Assembly (NCBI RefSeq): GCF_012932565.1
Contig: NZ_JABBYJ010000001.1
Coordinates: forward strand, 930,001-994,000
Source: Sneathiella limimaris
GTDB taxonomy: Bacteria > Pseudomonadota > Alphaproteobacteria > Sneathiellales > Sneathiellaceae
Reading direction: 5' to 3'
Length of the DNA: 64,000 nt
Shown here: one piece after another, positions 17,283 to 25,702 of the stretch
Numbering within the stretch: position 1 is the first letter of the stretch
Layout: the number at the start of each line of letters is the position of its first letter
Made by a program: the position numbers and the translations under genes
Notes under the pieces: generated by a model
Seen by the model: only the letters and a program-made list of their open reading frames with translations
The model's database searches: none
Told to the model about the DNA's origin: nothing

Positions 17283-17996
17283 TTAATCCAGTGTCGTCAG
17301 GATGGTGTAACCAGATCCACGGACTGATTTGATCATCTGCGGCTGGTTTTCATCAATCTCGAGTTTTTGGCGAAGACGACGGACGAGGGCATCAATATTC
17401 CGGCTGTTTTCCTTGAGTTCCTTGTTGAAGATCTTCAGGCTGAGCTTGCCTCGATCAACAGGCTGTCCTGGAGCTTCGAGCAGTACACGAAGCAGCTGAA
17501 ACTCTGCCATAGTCAAAGGAACGTCTGATCCGTCTGGTGCCGCTAATTTGTGGTGGGGCAGATCCAGTTCCCATCCTGAGAAATTAATACAGGTTTTTTC
17601 CGCAGTGGTACGCCCGTTTTTCGGAGTTGCAGATCCCGTGCGGCGAATGACGCTTTTGATCCTTGCGAGCAACTCCCGCCGATTGTAGGGCTTGGCAACA
17701 TAATCATCAGCGCCCATTTCGAGCCCGATAATCAAGTCAACACTCTCTCCCTTACCGGTCAGAATGATAACACCCACATTGGATCTTTCTTTCAGGTAAC
17801 GGGTCAGGCTTAATCCATCTTCATCGGGCAGCATCAGATCCAGAAGAACCAGATCGAAGTCATCGCTGCTGAAGACCCGGCGCATTTCCTCTGCGTTGGC
17901 AGCTTCGGATACCACATAATTTTCCCGTTCCAGAGTTTCTCTCAAGACTTCTCTGAGCTCTGGCTCGTCATCAACAATCAGAATTTTCTGCATCAT
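17283..17996 (-). CDS. OmpR-family response regulator
   Basis: A 237-residue two-component regulator: a receiver domain (residues 1-118) with acidic pocket Asp9/Asp10, phosphoacceptor Asp53 in LLLDLMLP and Lys in VAKPYNRRE, followed by a winged-helix DNA-binding domain with the recognition-helix region NSRNIDALVRRLRQKL. No sensor kinase gene is adjacent, so it is an orphan within this window. Targets are unknown. It lies 77 bases upstream of the tRNA. Confidence 0.9.
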   Translation of the reverse strand: MMQKILIVDDEPELREVLRETLERENYVVSEAANAEEMRRVFSSDDFDLVLLDLMLPDEDGLSLTRYLKERSNVGVIILTGKGESVDLIIGLEMGADDYVAKPYNRRELLARIKSVIRRTGSATPKNGRTTAEKTCINFSGWELDLPHHKLAAPDGSDVPLTMAEFQLLRVLLEAPGQPVDRGKLSLKIFNKELKENSRNIDALVRRLRQKLEIDENQPQMIKSVRGSGYTILTTLD

Positions 17997-18238
17997 TATG
18001 GCGGTCTATCCTCTGCTACGAGTGAGTTGGACGGAGTAAACCAATCTCCACAATATTATCTTGTAATAAAAAAGTTACAAAATCAATAGCGGGTATATTT
18101 TAGGACTATTTCAAAAGATGTATCAGCCGGAACAATATCGCAAGTGAATAAATTCATTGAGTTTTTGATAACTGCTTGCAGACAAATCAGTATTTCTCCT
18201 AAATTGGGCTCACAAGGTTATTTCCGCGGGTGGGGCGA

Positions 18239-18820
18239 ATGATTCGCAAACTATACGACTTTACGATGGGATTGGCTGCAAGGCCGCAGGCTAAAGGATT
18301 TTTGGCCGCCGTTTCTTTTGTCGAAAGCTCGATTTTTCCGATCCCGCCAGATGTGATGCTGATCCCGATGGTATTGGCAAAGCGAAAAGAGGCTTTTAAA
18401 ATTGCCCTCATCTGCAGTCTGTTTTCGGTCCTTGGGGGTGTGCTTGGATATGTTATCGGGCATTATTTCTTCCAGCTGATTGGAGAACCGATTATTGCCT
18501 TTTATGGGTATGAAGAAAAATTCGCCCGGTTCGCGGACAGCTATACAGAATGGGGTGGGTGGATTGTCGCTTTTTTCGGGCTGACCCCTTTTCCTTATAA
18601 GGTGATTACAATTGCCAGCGGTGCTGTCAGTCTGAACTTGGCGATCTTTATGCTGGCGTCCGTTTTGTCCAGAAGTGCCCGCTTCTTTTTGGTCGCCTGG
18701 TTACTATATAAATTTGGTGAGCCAATCCGGGATTTTATTGAGAAATACCTGGGAATCCTCACGGTTTTATTTTTTGTCATCTTGTTTGGCAGCTTTGTCG
18801 CTTTGAAATACCTTTTCTAA
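18239..18820 (+). CDS. YqaA family membrane protein (DedA/VTT-like)
   Basis: A 193-residue membrane protein with about five hydrophobic helices and the SNARE-associated/VTT pattern: FVESSIFPIPPDV near residue 28, then FFGLTPFPYKVITIASG. The YqaA branch is related to DedA proteins, some of which flip or transport lipids; no function is proven for YqaA. The ATG at 18239 gives the family-typical start MIRKLYDFTM; a GTG three codons upstream is possible. dsbB follows after 15 bases. Confidence 0.87.
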   Translation: MIRKLYDFTMGLAARPQAKGFLAAVSFVESSIFPIPPDVMLIPMVLAKRKEAFKIALICSLFSVLGGVLGYVIGHYFFQLIGEPIIAFYGYEEKFARFADSYTEWGGWIVAFFGLTPFPYKVITIASGAVSLNLAIFMLASVLSRSARFFLVAWLLYKFGEPIRDFIEKYLGILTVLFFVILFGSFVALKYLF

Positions 18821-18835
18821 AAGGAGCCCCTCCTC

Positions 18836-19318
18836 TTGGTACAAGCAGTTCTGAAATCCTCCCTTTGGATTGCTCTTCTGGTCAGCGTCTTGACGCTGGG
18901 GGCGGTGTTTGTCGCACAATATGGCTTTGATTTGCAGCCCTGTGTTCTCTGTGTTTATCAACGCTGGCCCTATGCGGCAGTTATTGCGATCTGCCTTCTG
19001 GCAGTCCTTTTGAAAAACCAGATAGCCCAGATCTGGTTTAAGCTTCTAGCGGCTATCGCGTTTGCTACCACGGCCGGGATTGCTGCATTTCATGTGGGGG
19101 TGGAGCAGAAATGGTGGAAAGGCACATCTTCATGTTCTGCAGATTCCATACCCGTTAAATCTCTCGCCGAATTGAAGGCGCAAATCATGGCGGCGCCCAT
19201 TACAAAATGTGATGAAATCGCCTGGGAAATGTTTGGTATTTCTATGGCTGGATATAATTTCCTTCTAGCTGTTGTGATGGTAGTTTTTATGCTGCTATCA
19301 TTGCGTCAGGAACGCTAG
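18836..19318 (+). CDS. dsbB: Disulfide bond formation protein DsbB
   Basis: A 160-residue inner-membrane protein with four hydrophobic helices. Periplasmic cysteine pairs are C36-C39 (PCVLC) and C100/C125. DsbB reoxidises DsbA and passes electrons to ubiquinone. Reading starts at a TTG nine bases after AAGGAG; no ATG or GTG is available nearby. It is followed 31 bases later by coq7, a ubiquinone-synthesis gene, which fits a quinone theme. Confidence 0.92.
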   Translation: MVQAVLKSSLWIALLVSVLTLGAVFVAQYGFDLQPCVLCVYQRWPYAAVIAICLLAVLLKNQIAQIWFKLLAAIAFATTAGIAAFHVGVEQKWWKGTSSCSADSIPVKSLAELKAQIMAAPITKCDEIAWEMFGISMAGYNFLLAVVMVVFMLLSLRQER

Positions 19319-19349
19319 TTGACCTGCGGCATTGATCTGGAGAGTTGTG

Positions 19350-19928
19350 ATGAAAAACGGATCTGAAAAAACCACTCCAAAATTTACAGGCGAAGGCCGG
19401 CAGCCGGGTGATTTGAATAAAGAAGAGCTTCTGGATCGGATCATTCGGGTCGACCATGCGGGCGAGTTCGGTGCTGTCCGAATTTATGAAGGCCAGTATG
19501 CGGTGCTCAAAAATACAGATCAGGCCGATACCATTAAACATATGATGGAGCAGGAAGTTGTTCACCGCGAAGCCTTTGAAAAACTGATCGGTGATCGCCG
19601 GGTGCGGCCAACAATCCTTTCACCTTTATGGAATGTGGCCGGCTTCGCGCTCGGCGCAGGAACGGCAATGCTCGGGAAAGAGGCTGCTATGGCCTGCACG
19701 GAAGCTGTTGAAGAGGTTATTGACGAGCATTATCAGCAGCAATTGGATCAACTGGGCGAAGATGAAGCCGAATTGAAGGCGCAAATCCAGAAATTTAGAG
19801 ATGAAGAGATTGAGCATCGGGACATAGCGCGTGAAAAAGGGGCCGCTGAGGCCCCTGGCTATGAATTGCTGACCGGTGCTGTGAAGGCCGGATCAAAACT
19901 GGCGATCTGGCTATCCTCCCGCATCTAA
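19350..19928 (+). CDS. coq7: Demethoxyubiquinone hydroxylase Coq7
   Basis: A 192-residue diiron monooxygenase that hydroxylates 2-polyprenyl-3-methyl-6-methoxy-benzoquinol in ubiquinone synthesis. The ferritin-like ligand motifs are present: HAGEFGAVRIYEGQ, EQEVVHREAF, EEVIDEHYQQQ and EEIEHRDIA. This oxygen-dependent type replaces UbiF in many Alphaproteobacteria. The ATG at 19350 has GGAGAG at the right distance; an upstream TTG (19332) does not. Confidence 0.94.
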   Translation: MKNGSEKTTPKFTGEGRQPGDLNKEELLDRIIRVDHAGEFGAVRIYEGQYAVLKNTDQADTIKHMMEQEVVHREAFEKLIGDRRVRPTILSPLWNVAGFALGAGTAMLGKEAAMACTEAVEEVIDEHYQQQLDQLGEDEAELKAQIQKFRDEEIEHRDIAREKGAAEAPGYELLTGAVKAGSKLAIWLSSRI

Positions 19929-19950
19929 AGTAATTTAAAGCCCCGTTTTT

Positions 19951-20679
19951 CTAGGGGAAATCGCATCTTATGACTGAAATGGCTGCGAAGCTCTGACGTC
20001 CTTTTGAGATGCTGAAGCGATATTCATTTGCGCCAAACACAAGACTTTTATGAATGGGAAGGGTTCCAGAGACCTTTTCCGCTTTTCCGCCCAGTTGGGT
20101 AAAGGAAATTGTGACAGGCTTTTCTGGATCGTACCAGGCTTCCGGCTTGCCTTCAGTATTCAGAGTGGGCTGGCCTTCACCGCTAACGGTCACTGAGCCA
20201 TCTCCCAGACTGATTGAATTGTCTGGTGAGCTGTAAATCGGTGTGTTGACGATAAAGCGTTTTTGTTCAGCCGTTTCATCACAGTTGCTCTCATTCTGTG
20301 CAAGGGTGATGAGGTTAATCAAACGTGTGGGGTCCATACCATCGTTCAAGCGGCTTTGAACGAGTTGTAGAATTTCCAAGGTCGGACCTTTTGGGATTTC
20401 TGTTTCATATTTATCACGCCAACCACGAGCTTCGGCCAGAGCAGCACTCTGCTTATCCATGGCGGAGCGGATTTTCTCGTTTAGGTTGGTGTTTTCCTGA
20501 GCCAGAATATTGACCTGATCCTGGGAATTGGCAACCCGACGGTCCGCTTCAGCTTGACCCTCGAAATACCCATATGCGCCCGCTCCGCCCAACAGGCAGA
20601 TGTAGAAAACAAATTTGAAAAACTTATTCCGGCGATCGCGCGCCTTTTTCTTTTCAGAAAGACCAAGTCCGTAGTTCAT
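19951..20679 (-). CDS. Hypothetical membrane-anchored coiled-coil protein
   Basis: A 242-residue protein I do not recognise. A highly basic N-terminus (KKKARDRRNK) is followed by one membrane helix (about residues 22-41), then a heptad-like coiled-coil region (about 45-100, EADRRVANSQDQVNILAQEN). The C-terminal domain (about 140-242) is beta-rich with two cysteines near the middle and end. The topology predicts a small cytoplasmic N-terminus and a periplasmic C-terminal domain. It converges on coq7 and has no obvious partner. Confidence 0.6.
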   Translation of the reverse strand: MNYGLGLSEKKKARDRRNKFFKFVFYICLLGGAGAYGYFEGQAEADRRVANSQDQVNILAQENTNLNEKIRSAMDKQSAALAEARGWRDKYETEIPKGPTLEILQLVQSRLNDGMDPTRLINLITLAQNESNCDETAEQKRFIVNTPIYSSPDNSISLGDGSVTVSGEGQPTLNTEGKPEAWYDPEKPVTISFTQLGGKAEKVSGTLPIHKSLVFGANEYRFSISKGRQSFAAISVIRCDFP

Positions 20680-20798
20680 ATTTTTGTCACGCTTACAGGA
20701 AAAATTCCGCTGAGTTGAAAACAGTCAATGTATTACCGACTGAATACAAGAAAGGCAATAGATGTCCTCGTTATACCAGTGGAAGGTATGACTAAGTT

Positions 20799-21350
20799 CT
20801 ATTCTAGCAACTCAATATCCCAATAGAGGAAATCTCGCCAACTTTCATGTAAGTAGTTGGGCGGAAAGTGTCGACCCATTTCATTCAAATTTTCTGAGGA
20901 GGGAATATAGGGCTTTACCTTGGGATACATATTTGCATCTTTGGGCAGACGTCCACCCTTGATCATGTTGCAACGGGCGCAAGCCGTTGTGATATTCTCC
21001 CAACTGGTCTGACCTCCTAATCGACGTGGCATTACGTGATCAAAAGTCAGGTCTTCACTTGATCCGCAATATTGGCAGTGAAAGCCATCTCTGAGAAACA
21101 GATTAAAACGGGTAAAGGCGGGTTGTCGCCGACGGTGAACGTACCGCTTCAAGCAAATAACACTGGGAAGTTTCATCTCAAAACTGGGTGAATGAACGAC
21201 CCGGTCATATTCAGAAACGATGTCGACACGATTGAGAAAGACAGACTTCAGGGCATCCTGCCACGACCACAGCGATAATGGGAAATAGCTGAGGGGACGA
21301 TAATCGGCATTTAGAACCAACGCCGGAAATTTTTCCGCAGACGCTAACAC
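20799..21350 (-). CDS. HNH endonuclease domain protein
   Basis: A 183-residue protein with an HNH nuclease core: FHCQYCG, LTFDHVMPRRLGGQTSWENITTAC and CNMIKGG supply two CxxC-type zinc pairs and the catalytic His. The N-terminal part (LNADYRPLSYFP) is typical of a widespread bacterial HNH family whose role is not established; it is not a homing or restriction enzyme by context. Stand-alone gene. Confidence 0.85.
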   Translation of the reverse strand: MLASAEKFPALVLNADYRPLSYFPLSLWSWQDALKSVFLNRVDIVSEYDRVVHSPSFEMKLPSVICLKRYVHRRRQPAFTRFNLFLRDGFHCQYCGSSEDLTFDHVMPRRLGGQTSWENITTACARCNMIKGGRLPKDANMYPKVKPYIPSSENLNEMGRHFPPNYLHESWRDFLYWDIELLE

Positions 21351-21472
21351 TGATCACAAGCCTCATGTAAGCATTAGTGATATCTATAGTTTGGCGCGTT
21401 ATGGATAAAAAATCAAACCCTAATACAGTATTTTGTGTTAAGAATTTGTGACCCTACTGTATGTCGGTATAT

Positions 21473-22108
21473 TCAATATTGAGGGGTCGGCTTTTGCGTG
21501 TTTCGAACAACGTCCGAATAATAGCGCCAGAGAATCTGTGCCGCGACCGTTCGGTATGGGCTAAACGGTTCACCAAAGCTGTCCATCTGGGCCAAGTTCG
21601 GCCGCTCTGGCAGCTTTTTGAGATGTTGATAGGCCGCTTGTAAGGCAACATCACCTGCTGGCCAGATATTCAATCGGCCAAGGCAGCTAATTTGATAGAT
21701 TTCAGCTGTCCAGCGGCCAATTCCTTTTACTTGGATCAGGGCCTCCAATGATTGTTCATCGGTCATTTCGTGCAGCAGATCAAGCTCCAACACACCTTCC
21801 AGAATATGCTCGGCGAGAGAGTGACAGTAGCGGGCTTTTTGCCGGCTAAGGCCTAGGGCTCTTAGCTCATCCTCGGTGAGGCTAATGAGTTGTTCTGGCG
21901 AAAATGGAGTAATGGCATCTGATAACCGCTTCCAAATGGCCGCCGCGCTGGCAAGTGAGACCTGCTGTTCGACAATAATTTTTGCCAATTGTTCAAAAGT
22001 CGCAGGCCGTTTTCGGCTGGGGATTGGAGAAATAACGGTTAAGGCTTCCCGAAAATCAGCATCCGTTTGCTTGATTAAGCGGATAGCCTCTTCAAAGGAT
22101 TCCGACAT
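21473..22108 (-). CDS. DNA-3-methyladenine glycosylase II (AlkA/MagII-type)
   Basis: A 211-residue base-excision repair glycosylase of the HhH-GPD superfamily. The helix-hairpin-helix is QVKGIGRWTAEIY (about residues 126-138), and the catalytic aspartate lies in WPAGDVALQAA. No iron-sulfur cluster motif is seen, consistent with AlkA-like enzymes that remove alkylated bases. It lies six bases downstream of the S41 protease gene on the same strand and is probably co-transcribed. Confidence 0.88.
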   Translation of the reverse strand: MSESFEEAIRLIKQTDADFREALTVISPIPSRKRPATFEQLAKIIVEQQVSLASAAAIWKRLSDAITPFSPEQLISLTEDELRALGLSRQKARYCHSLAEHILEGVLELDLLHEMTDEQSLEALIQVKGIGRWTAEIYQISCLGRLNIWPAGDVALQAAYQHLKKLPERPNLAQMDSFGEPFSPYRTVAAQILWRYYSDVVRNTQKPTPQY

Positions 22109-22114
22109 TTGGTT

Positions 22115-23398
22115 TTATTGGGTAGTTGTTGCGGACGCTGCCGTTTGAACGGAGAGATGACAGTTCATGGCAACGCCGGCGCGCGCGATCGGTGCGAGTT
22201 CGTTTTCGTCTTTTTTCGAGATATCTTCAATATCGGGTCGGATGCCGACGCCATTAAAGGATTTACCGCCGCCGGCAGTAAAGCGTCCCGTCGTAAAACG
22301 AAGGCCACCACCGTTATCCAGGTTATAAAGGGTCTGCATGGTGCCCTTGCCATAGCTTTGTTCACCGAAGACCTGAGCCCGTTTTTGATTTTGCAGGGCG
22401 CCAGCGACAATTTCAGCAGCAGATGCTGAACCTTTGTTCATCATGATCAGGATTGGCTTGCCGTTGATGCGATCTCCATCTTCAGCATATTCTTCAGAAA
22501 ACTCAATGCCGCGATTTTCGGCTGCGAAAATGTTTCCTGAATTCATAAATTCATCCGCAATATCAACTGCTGCCGTCACCAGGCCGCCTGGGTTATTGCG
22601 CATATCCAGAATCACCCCACAGAGGGAGGAGCCGAGTTTCGCCTGGAACACACTCAAGGCTTCGTCCACACTATCGGCGGTTTTGCGGTTGAAGCTATGG
22701 ATGCGGATATAACCCACGTCACCGTCAACACGATACTCGACAGGGTCGAGATCAACATCTGAACGAACCAGGCTCAACTGAAGCGGTGTGCGAACATTTG
22801 GCCGAACGATGGTGAGTACAGCTCTTGTTCCGCTGGGTCCCCGTAATTTTTCCACTGCTTCAGCCAAAGTCATATTGGTCAGTGGTTCACCATCAAGGTG
22901 GGAAATAATATCGTTGGGTTGAACACCAGCTTCATATGCCGGTGAGCCTTTAATCGGGGTAATGACGGTTAATTTGCCGTCTCGCATTTCGATGCGGACA
23001 CCAAAGCCGACGAACTTGCCTTCAAGGCCGCTTTGGTACCGTGAATAAGCATCAGGGCTCATATAGGCGGAATAAGGATCCAGTGATCCCATCATTGCGT
23101 TCAAGGCCTCTGTCAAAGGCTCTGCTGTATCTGTTTCCGACTTACTGATACTTTTGACCGCTGCGTCAATGAGTTGATCGGCGCTGACCTCATCGACATA
23201 ACGATCCTTCACTCTGGAAAGAACCTGCGCAACGACCTCACGATCTTTTGCCGCAACAACCCTTGCCCCATATTTTTCGGAATATGCCTGTTCAAATCGA
23301 TCCAGTGCGCCTTCGATCGTTCTGTCCTTGGCAAAGGGCAGAGTGCAGGCAGTCAAAACGAGGACTGCGTTGGCTGCGATCAAAAGTTTTCTAAACAT
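22115..23398 (-). CDS. S41 family C-terminal processing peptidase (lipoprotein)
   Basis: A 427-residue periplasmic serine protease. The N-terminus has a lipobox-like LVLTAC after a hydrophobic signal, predicting a lipoprotein. A PDZ domain spans about residues 110-195, and the S41 domain carries the catalytic serine in NKGSASAAEI and lysine in QSYGKGT. Such CtpA-type proteases trim or degrade envelope proteins. The ATG at 23398 is preferred over a GTG two codons earlier. Confidence 0.88.
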   Translation of the reverse strand: MFRKLLIAANAVLVLTACTLPFAKDRTIEGALDRFEQAYSEKYGARVVAAKDREVVAQVLSRVKDRYVDEVSADQLIDAAVKSISKSETDTAEPLTEALNAMMGSLDPYSAYMSPDAYSRYQSGLEGKFVGFGVRIEMRDGKLTVITPIKGSPAYEAGVQPNDIISHLDGEPLTNMTLAEAVEKLRGPSGTRAVLTIVRPNVRTPLQLSLVRSDVDLDPVEYRVDGDVGYIRIHSFNRKTADSVDEALSVFQAKLGSSLCGVILDMRNNPGGLVTAAVDIADEFMNSGNIFAAENRGIEFSEEYAEDGDRINGKPILIMMNKGSASAAEIVAGALQNQKRAQVFGEQSYGKGTMQTLYNLDNGGGLRFTTGRFTAGGGKSFNGVGIRPDIEDISKKDENELAPIARAGVAMNCHLSVQTAASATTTQ

Positions 23399-23546
23399 AG
23401 GCACGCTGACGCAATTAATAAACTCTTAATAAAGCTAGCCATTCCTAATGTAGGATGCAAGCTTTCCTGTTTATATTTCCGGTTTTAGAAGGTTTTTTCT
23501 AAAAATTGTGGTTAATTCCCGCCCGTTTATGGTTAAAGTTCCGCGC

Positions 23547-24401
23547 ATGAGCACAATTACCCGTTTTGCACCCAGTCCTACAGGTTACTTACATGTTGGA
23601 CATGCGTACTCCGCCAGCCTCGCCTTCGAACAGGCCATGAAAGCTGGAGGCCGATTCCTTTTAAGGCTGGAAGATATCGATCAAACACGATGTCGCCCAG
23701 AATTTGAAGCCGCGATTTATGAAGACCTGGCTTGGATTGGCCTGAAGTGGGAGGAGCCCGTTCGCAAGCAGAGTGAGCATTTTGAAGATTATCAGGCACT
23801 GCTCGAAAAGCTTCATGACCGGGAACTTATTTACCCCTGCTTTTGCACGCGCAAAGAAATAGCGGCGGAAATCGCGAGAAGCCCATCCGCACCTCACGGC
23901 CCAGATGGTCCAGTTTATCCTGGGACCTGCAAGCATTTATCTGCCTTAGAAATTGATCAGAATTTCAGCGAAGACAAACCTTACGCATTGCGCCTCAATA
24001 TGGAGAGGGCGCTGGATGCAGTATCTCAGGATTTGTTGCGGTTTGAAGAAGTCGGCAAAGGCATAATTCAATGTGATCCGGCTCGATTTGGGGATGTTGT
24101 CTTGGCCCGCAAAGAGACGCCAACCAGCTACCATCTCGCGGTGACATTTGATGATGCCTTGCAAGGTGTGAACTTGGTGGTGCGGGGACAGGATTTGTTT
24201 GAGGCGACCTATTTGCATTGCCTGCTTCAACATCTCTTGTCTTTGCCAACTCCCAGATACTTGCACCACGGTTTAGTATCTGATTTGAAGGGGCGGCGGC
24301 TCGCCAAGCGGGATAAATCAGCCACAATCCGCGATATTCGAGAGCAGGGATACTCGCCCGAAGAGGTCAGAAAGCTGATCGGGTTTCAAGAGAAAACTTA
24401 A
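23547..24401 (+). CDS. gluQ: Glutamyl-Q tRNA(Asp) synthetase
   Basis: A 284-residue truncated glutamyl-tRNA synthetase paralog that attaches glutamate to the queuosine base in tRNA-Asp. RFAPSPTGYLHVGH is the HIGH region, RLAKRDKSATIR is the KMSKS-like loop, and CFCT with a later TCKH provide zinc ligands. The anticodon-binding domain is missing, as expected for GluQ-RS. I start at the ATG directly before STITRFAPSP; in-frame ATGs at 23529 and 23508 are possible and none has a clear ribosome-binding site. Confidence 0.9.
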   Translation: MSTITRFAPSPTGYLHVGHAYSASLAFEQAMKAGGRFLLRLEDIDQTRCRPEFEAAIYEDLAWIGLKWEEPVRKQSEHFEDYQALLEKLHDRELIYPCFCTRKEIAAEIARSPSAPHGPDGPVYPGTCKHLSALEIDQNFSEDKPYALRLNMERALDAVSQDLLRFEEVGKGIIQCDPARFGDVVLARKETPTSYHLAVTFDDALQGVNLVVRGQDLFEATYLHCLLQHLLSLPTPRYLHHGLVSDLKGRRLAKRDKSATIRDIREQGYSPEEVRKLIGFQEKT

Positions 24402-24451
24402 AAACGAATTCCCCAATCTGTGTTAAGCTTAGCTAAATCAGGTTAGGGGAA

Positions 24452-25228
24452 GTGAGTTTGAAGTTTTTAGTTTATCTAAGCTGTTTCTGGATACTTGCGG
24501 CGATAACCGTCTTCGCCCCTACGTCTTCATCTATCTCACAAGAGCAGGGCTGCCAGCGGATTGTTGCTTCCGGACCCCCTGTTTGGCCACCGCATATTCT
24601 GTTGAATGCGCAAACGAATATACGCTCTGGAACAGCTTTTGAATTGTCAGAACACATCTTTTCCGATCTTGGGGTTGAGTTCGTTCAGGATCAGGTGAAG
24701 CCCTGGAAGCGTGTGCTTCGGGATCTGAAGGCCGGGGAAATCGACCTGATCGTAACATTATTGGATGATGTGCAGCGGCGACAAAATTTTGAGTATTCCA
24801 TCGCTTGGACGAACGATGTCTATGGTGTTGTCTCCAGAAAAGGGACTGAATTTCAATATAATGGGGTGGAAAGCCTAAAAAATTATATGGGTGCCTATTA
24901 TTCGGGTATTCGCTTGCCGCCTCCCCTCAATAAAATCAAGGGTAGTGAGTATACGGTTGCACCAGTCTCGGTAATCTCGAACCTTTATCGGATGCTTGAT
25001 GAGGAGAGGGTGGCGTATCTTGTTGTATCAGTGGATTCTTTCTTCAGACTGATGCCTGAGGAATACTCACGGGATAATTTTGTCATTGTGGAAGCTTCCA
25101 AGGTCAGTTTGCCTGTTTACATGGCCTTCTCAAGACAATCACCTTGTCGAAAGTATCTTCCACAACTGAATACCGCGCTCGAGACTTATAAAACTCAGTC
25201 CAAGAAAAACCAAAGTCCGGATAACTAG
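24452..25228 (+). CDS. Periplasmic solute-binding protein, family 3 (orphan)
   Basis: A 258-residue secreted protein with a signal peptide (residues 1-30) and a bacterial extracellular solute-binding family 3 fold: PPVWPPHILL early, then DLKAGEIDLIVTLLDD and a late YLVVSVDSFF. GTG start with AGGGGA upstream. No ABC permease or ATPase gene is adjacent, so it may sense rather than transport, or serve a transporter encoded elsewhere. The ligand is unknown. Confidence 0.75.
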   Translation: MSLKFLVYLSCFWILAAITVFAPTSSSISQEQGCQRIVASGPPVWPPHILLNAQTNIRSGTAFELSEHIFSDLGVEFVQDQVKPWKRVLRDLKAGEIDLIVTLLDDVQRRQNFEYSIAWTNDVYGVVSRKGTEFQYNGVESLKNYMGAYYSGIRLPPPLNKIKGSEYTVAPVSVISNLYRMLDEERVAYLVVSVDSFFRLMPEEYSRDNFVIVEASKVSLPVYMAFSRQSPCRKYLPQLNTALETYKTQSKKNQSPDN

Positions 25229-25290
25229 ACCGCTGTTTCGGGCATAGTGAGAGGATCCAGTTAATCACCGGCTTTGAGGGAGGGGAAATA

Positions 25291-25692
25291 ATGGAAAGTT
25301 TGGTTACACCAATATACGTCGCTTTGATTGCGATTTTGATGGCAGTGTTATCTTCGCAAACAGCCATGGCACGGCGACGCAACCGGATTGCTCTTGGTGA
25401 TGAGGGTAACGCAGAGTTGGTTCTGGCTTCAAGGAGGTTTGGGAACCTCATTGAGTATGCACCCATTATGCTTTTGTTGCTCTTTTTTATGGAATTGCAG
25501 GGTATCGCGTCAGTTTGGCTCCATCTCTATGGTGCTGTTTTTGTTTTGCTTAGGATTATTCACGCGATCAGCCTGTTCGGGACATTAAAGGTGCCCGAAT
25601 GGAAGCGCATTGGCAGGACAATATCTGCAGGTGGAACCATGTTAATGCTGCTAATTGGGGCTGCAGTAAACTTGATTGCAGCCCTCGGATAG
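25291..25692 (+). CDS. MAPEG family membrane protein
   Basis: A 133-residue protein with about four membrane helices and the MAPEG core (RRRNRIALGDEGN, then RRFGNLIEYAPI). MAPEG proteins include microsomal glutathione transferases; bacterial members are mostly uncharacterised. A GGGAGGGG ribosome-binding site precedes the ATG. It converges on ecm with a 10-base gap. Confidence 0.88.
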   Translation: MESLVTPIYVALIAILMAVLSSQTAMARRRNRIALGDEGNAELVLASRRFGNLIEYAPIMLLLLFFMELQGIASVWLHLYGAVFVLLRIIHAISLFGTLKVPEWKRIGRTISAGGTMLMLLIGAAVNLIAALG

Positions 25693-25702
25693 CAGGTGAC
25701 AC

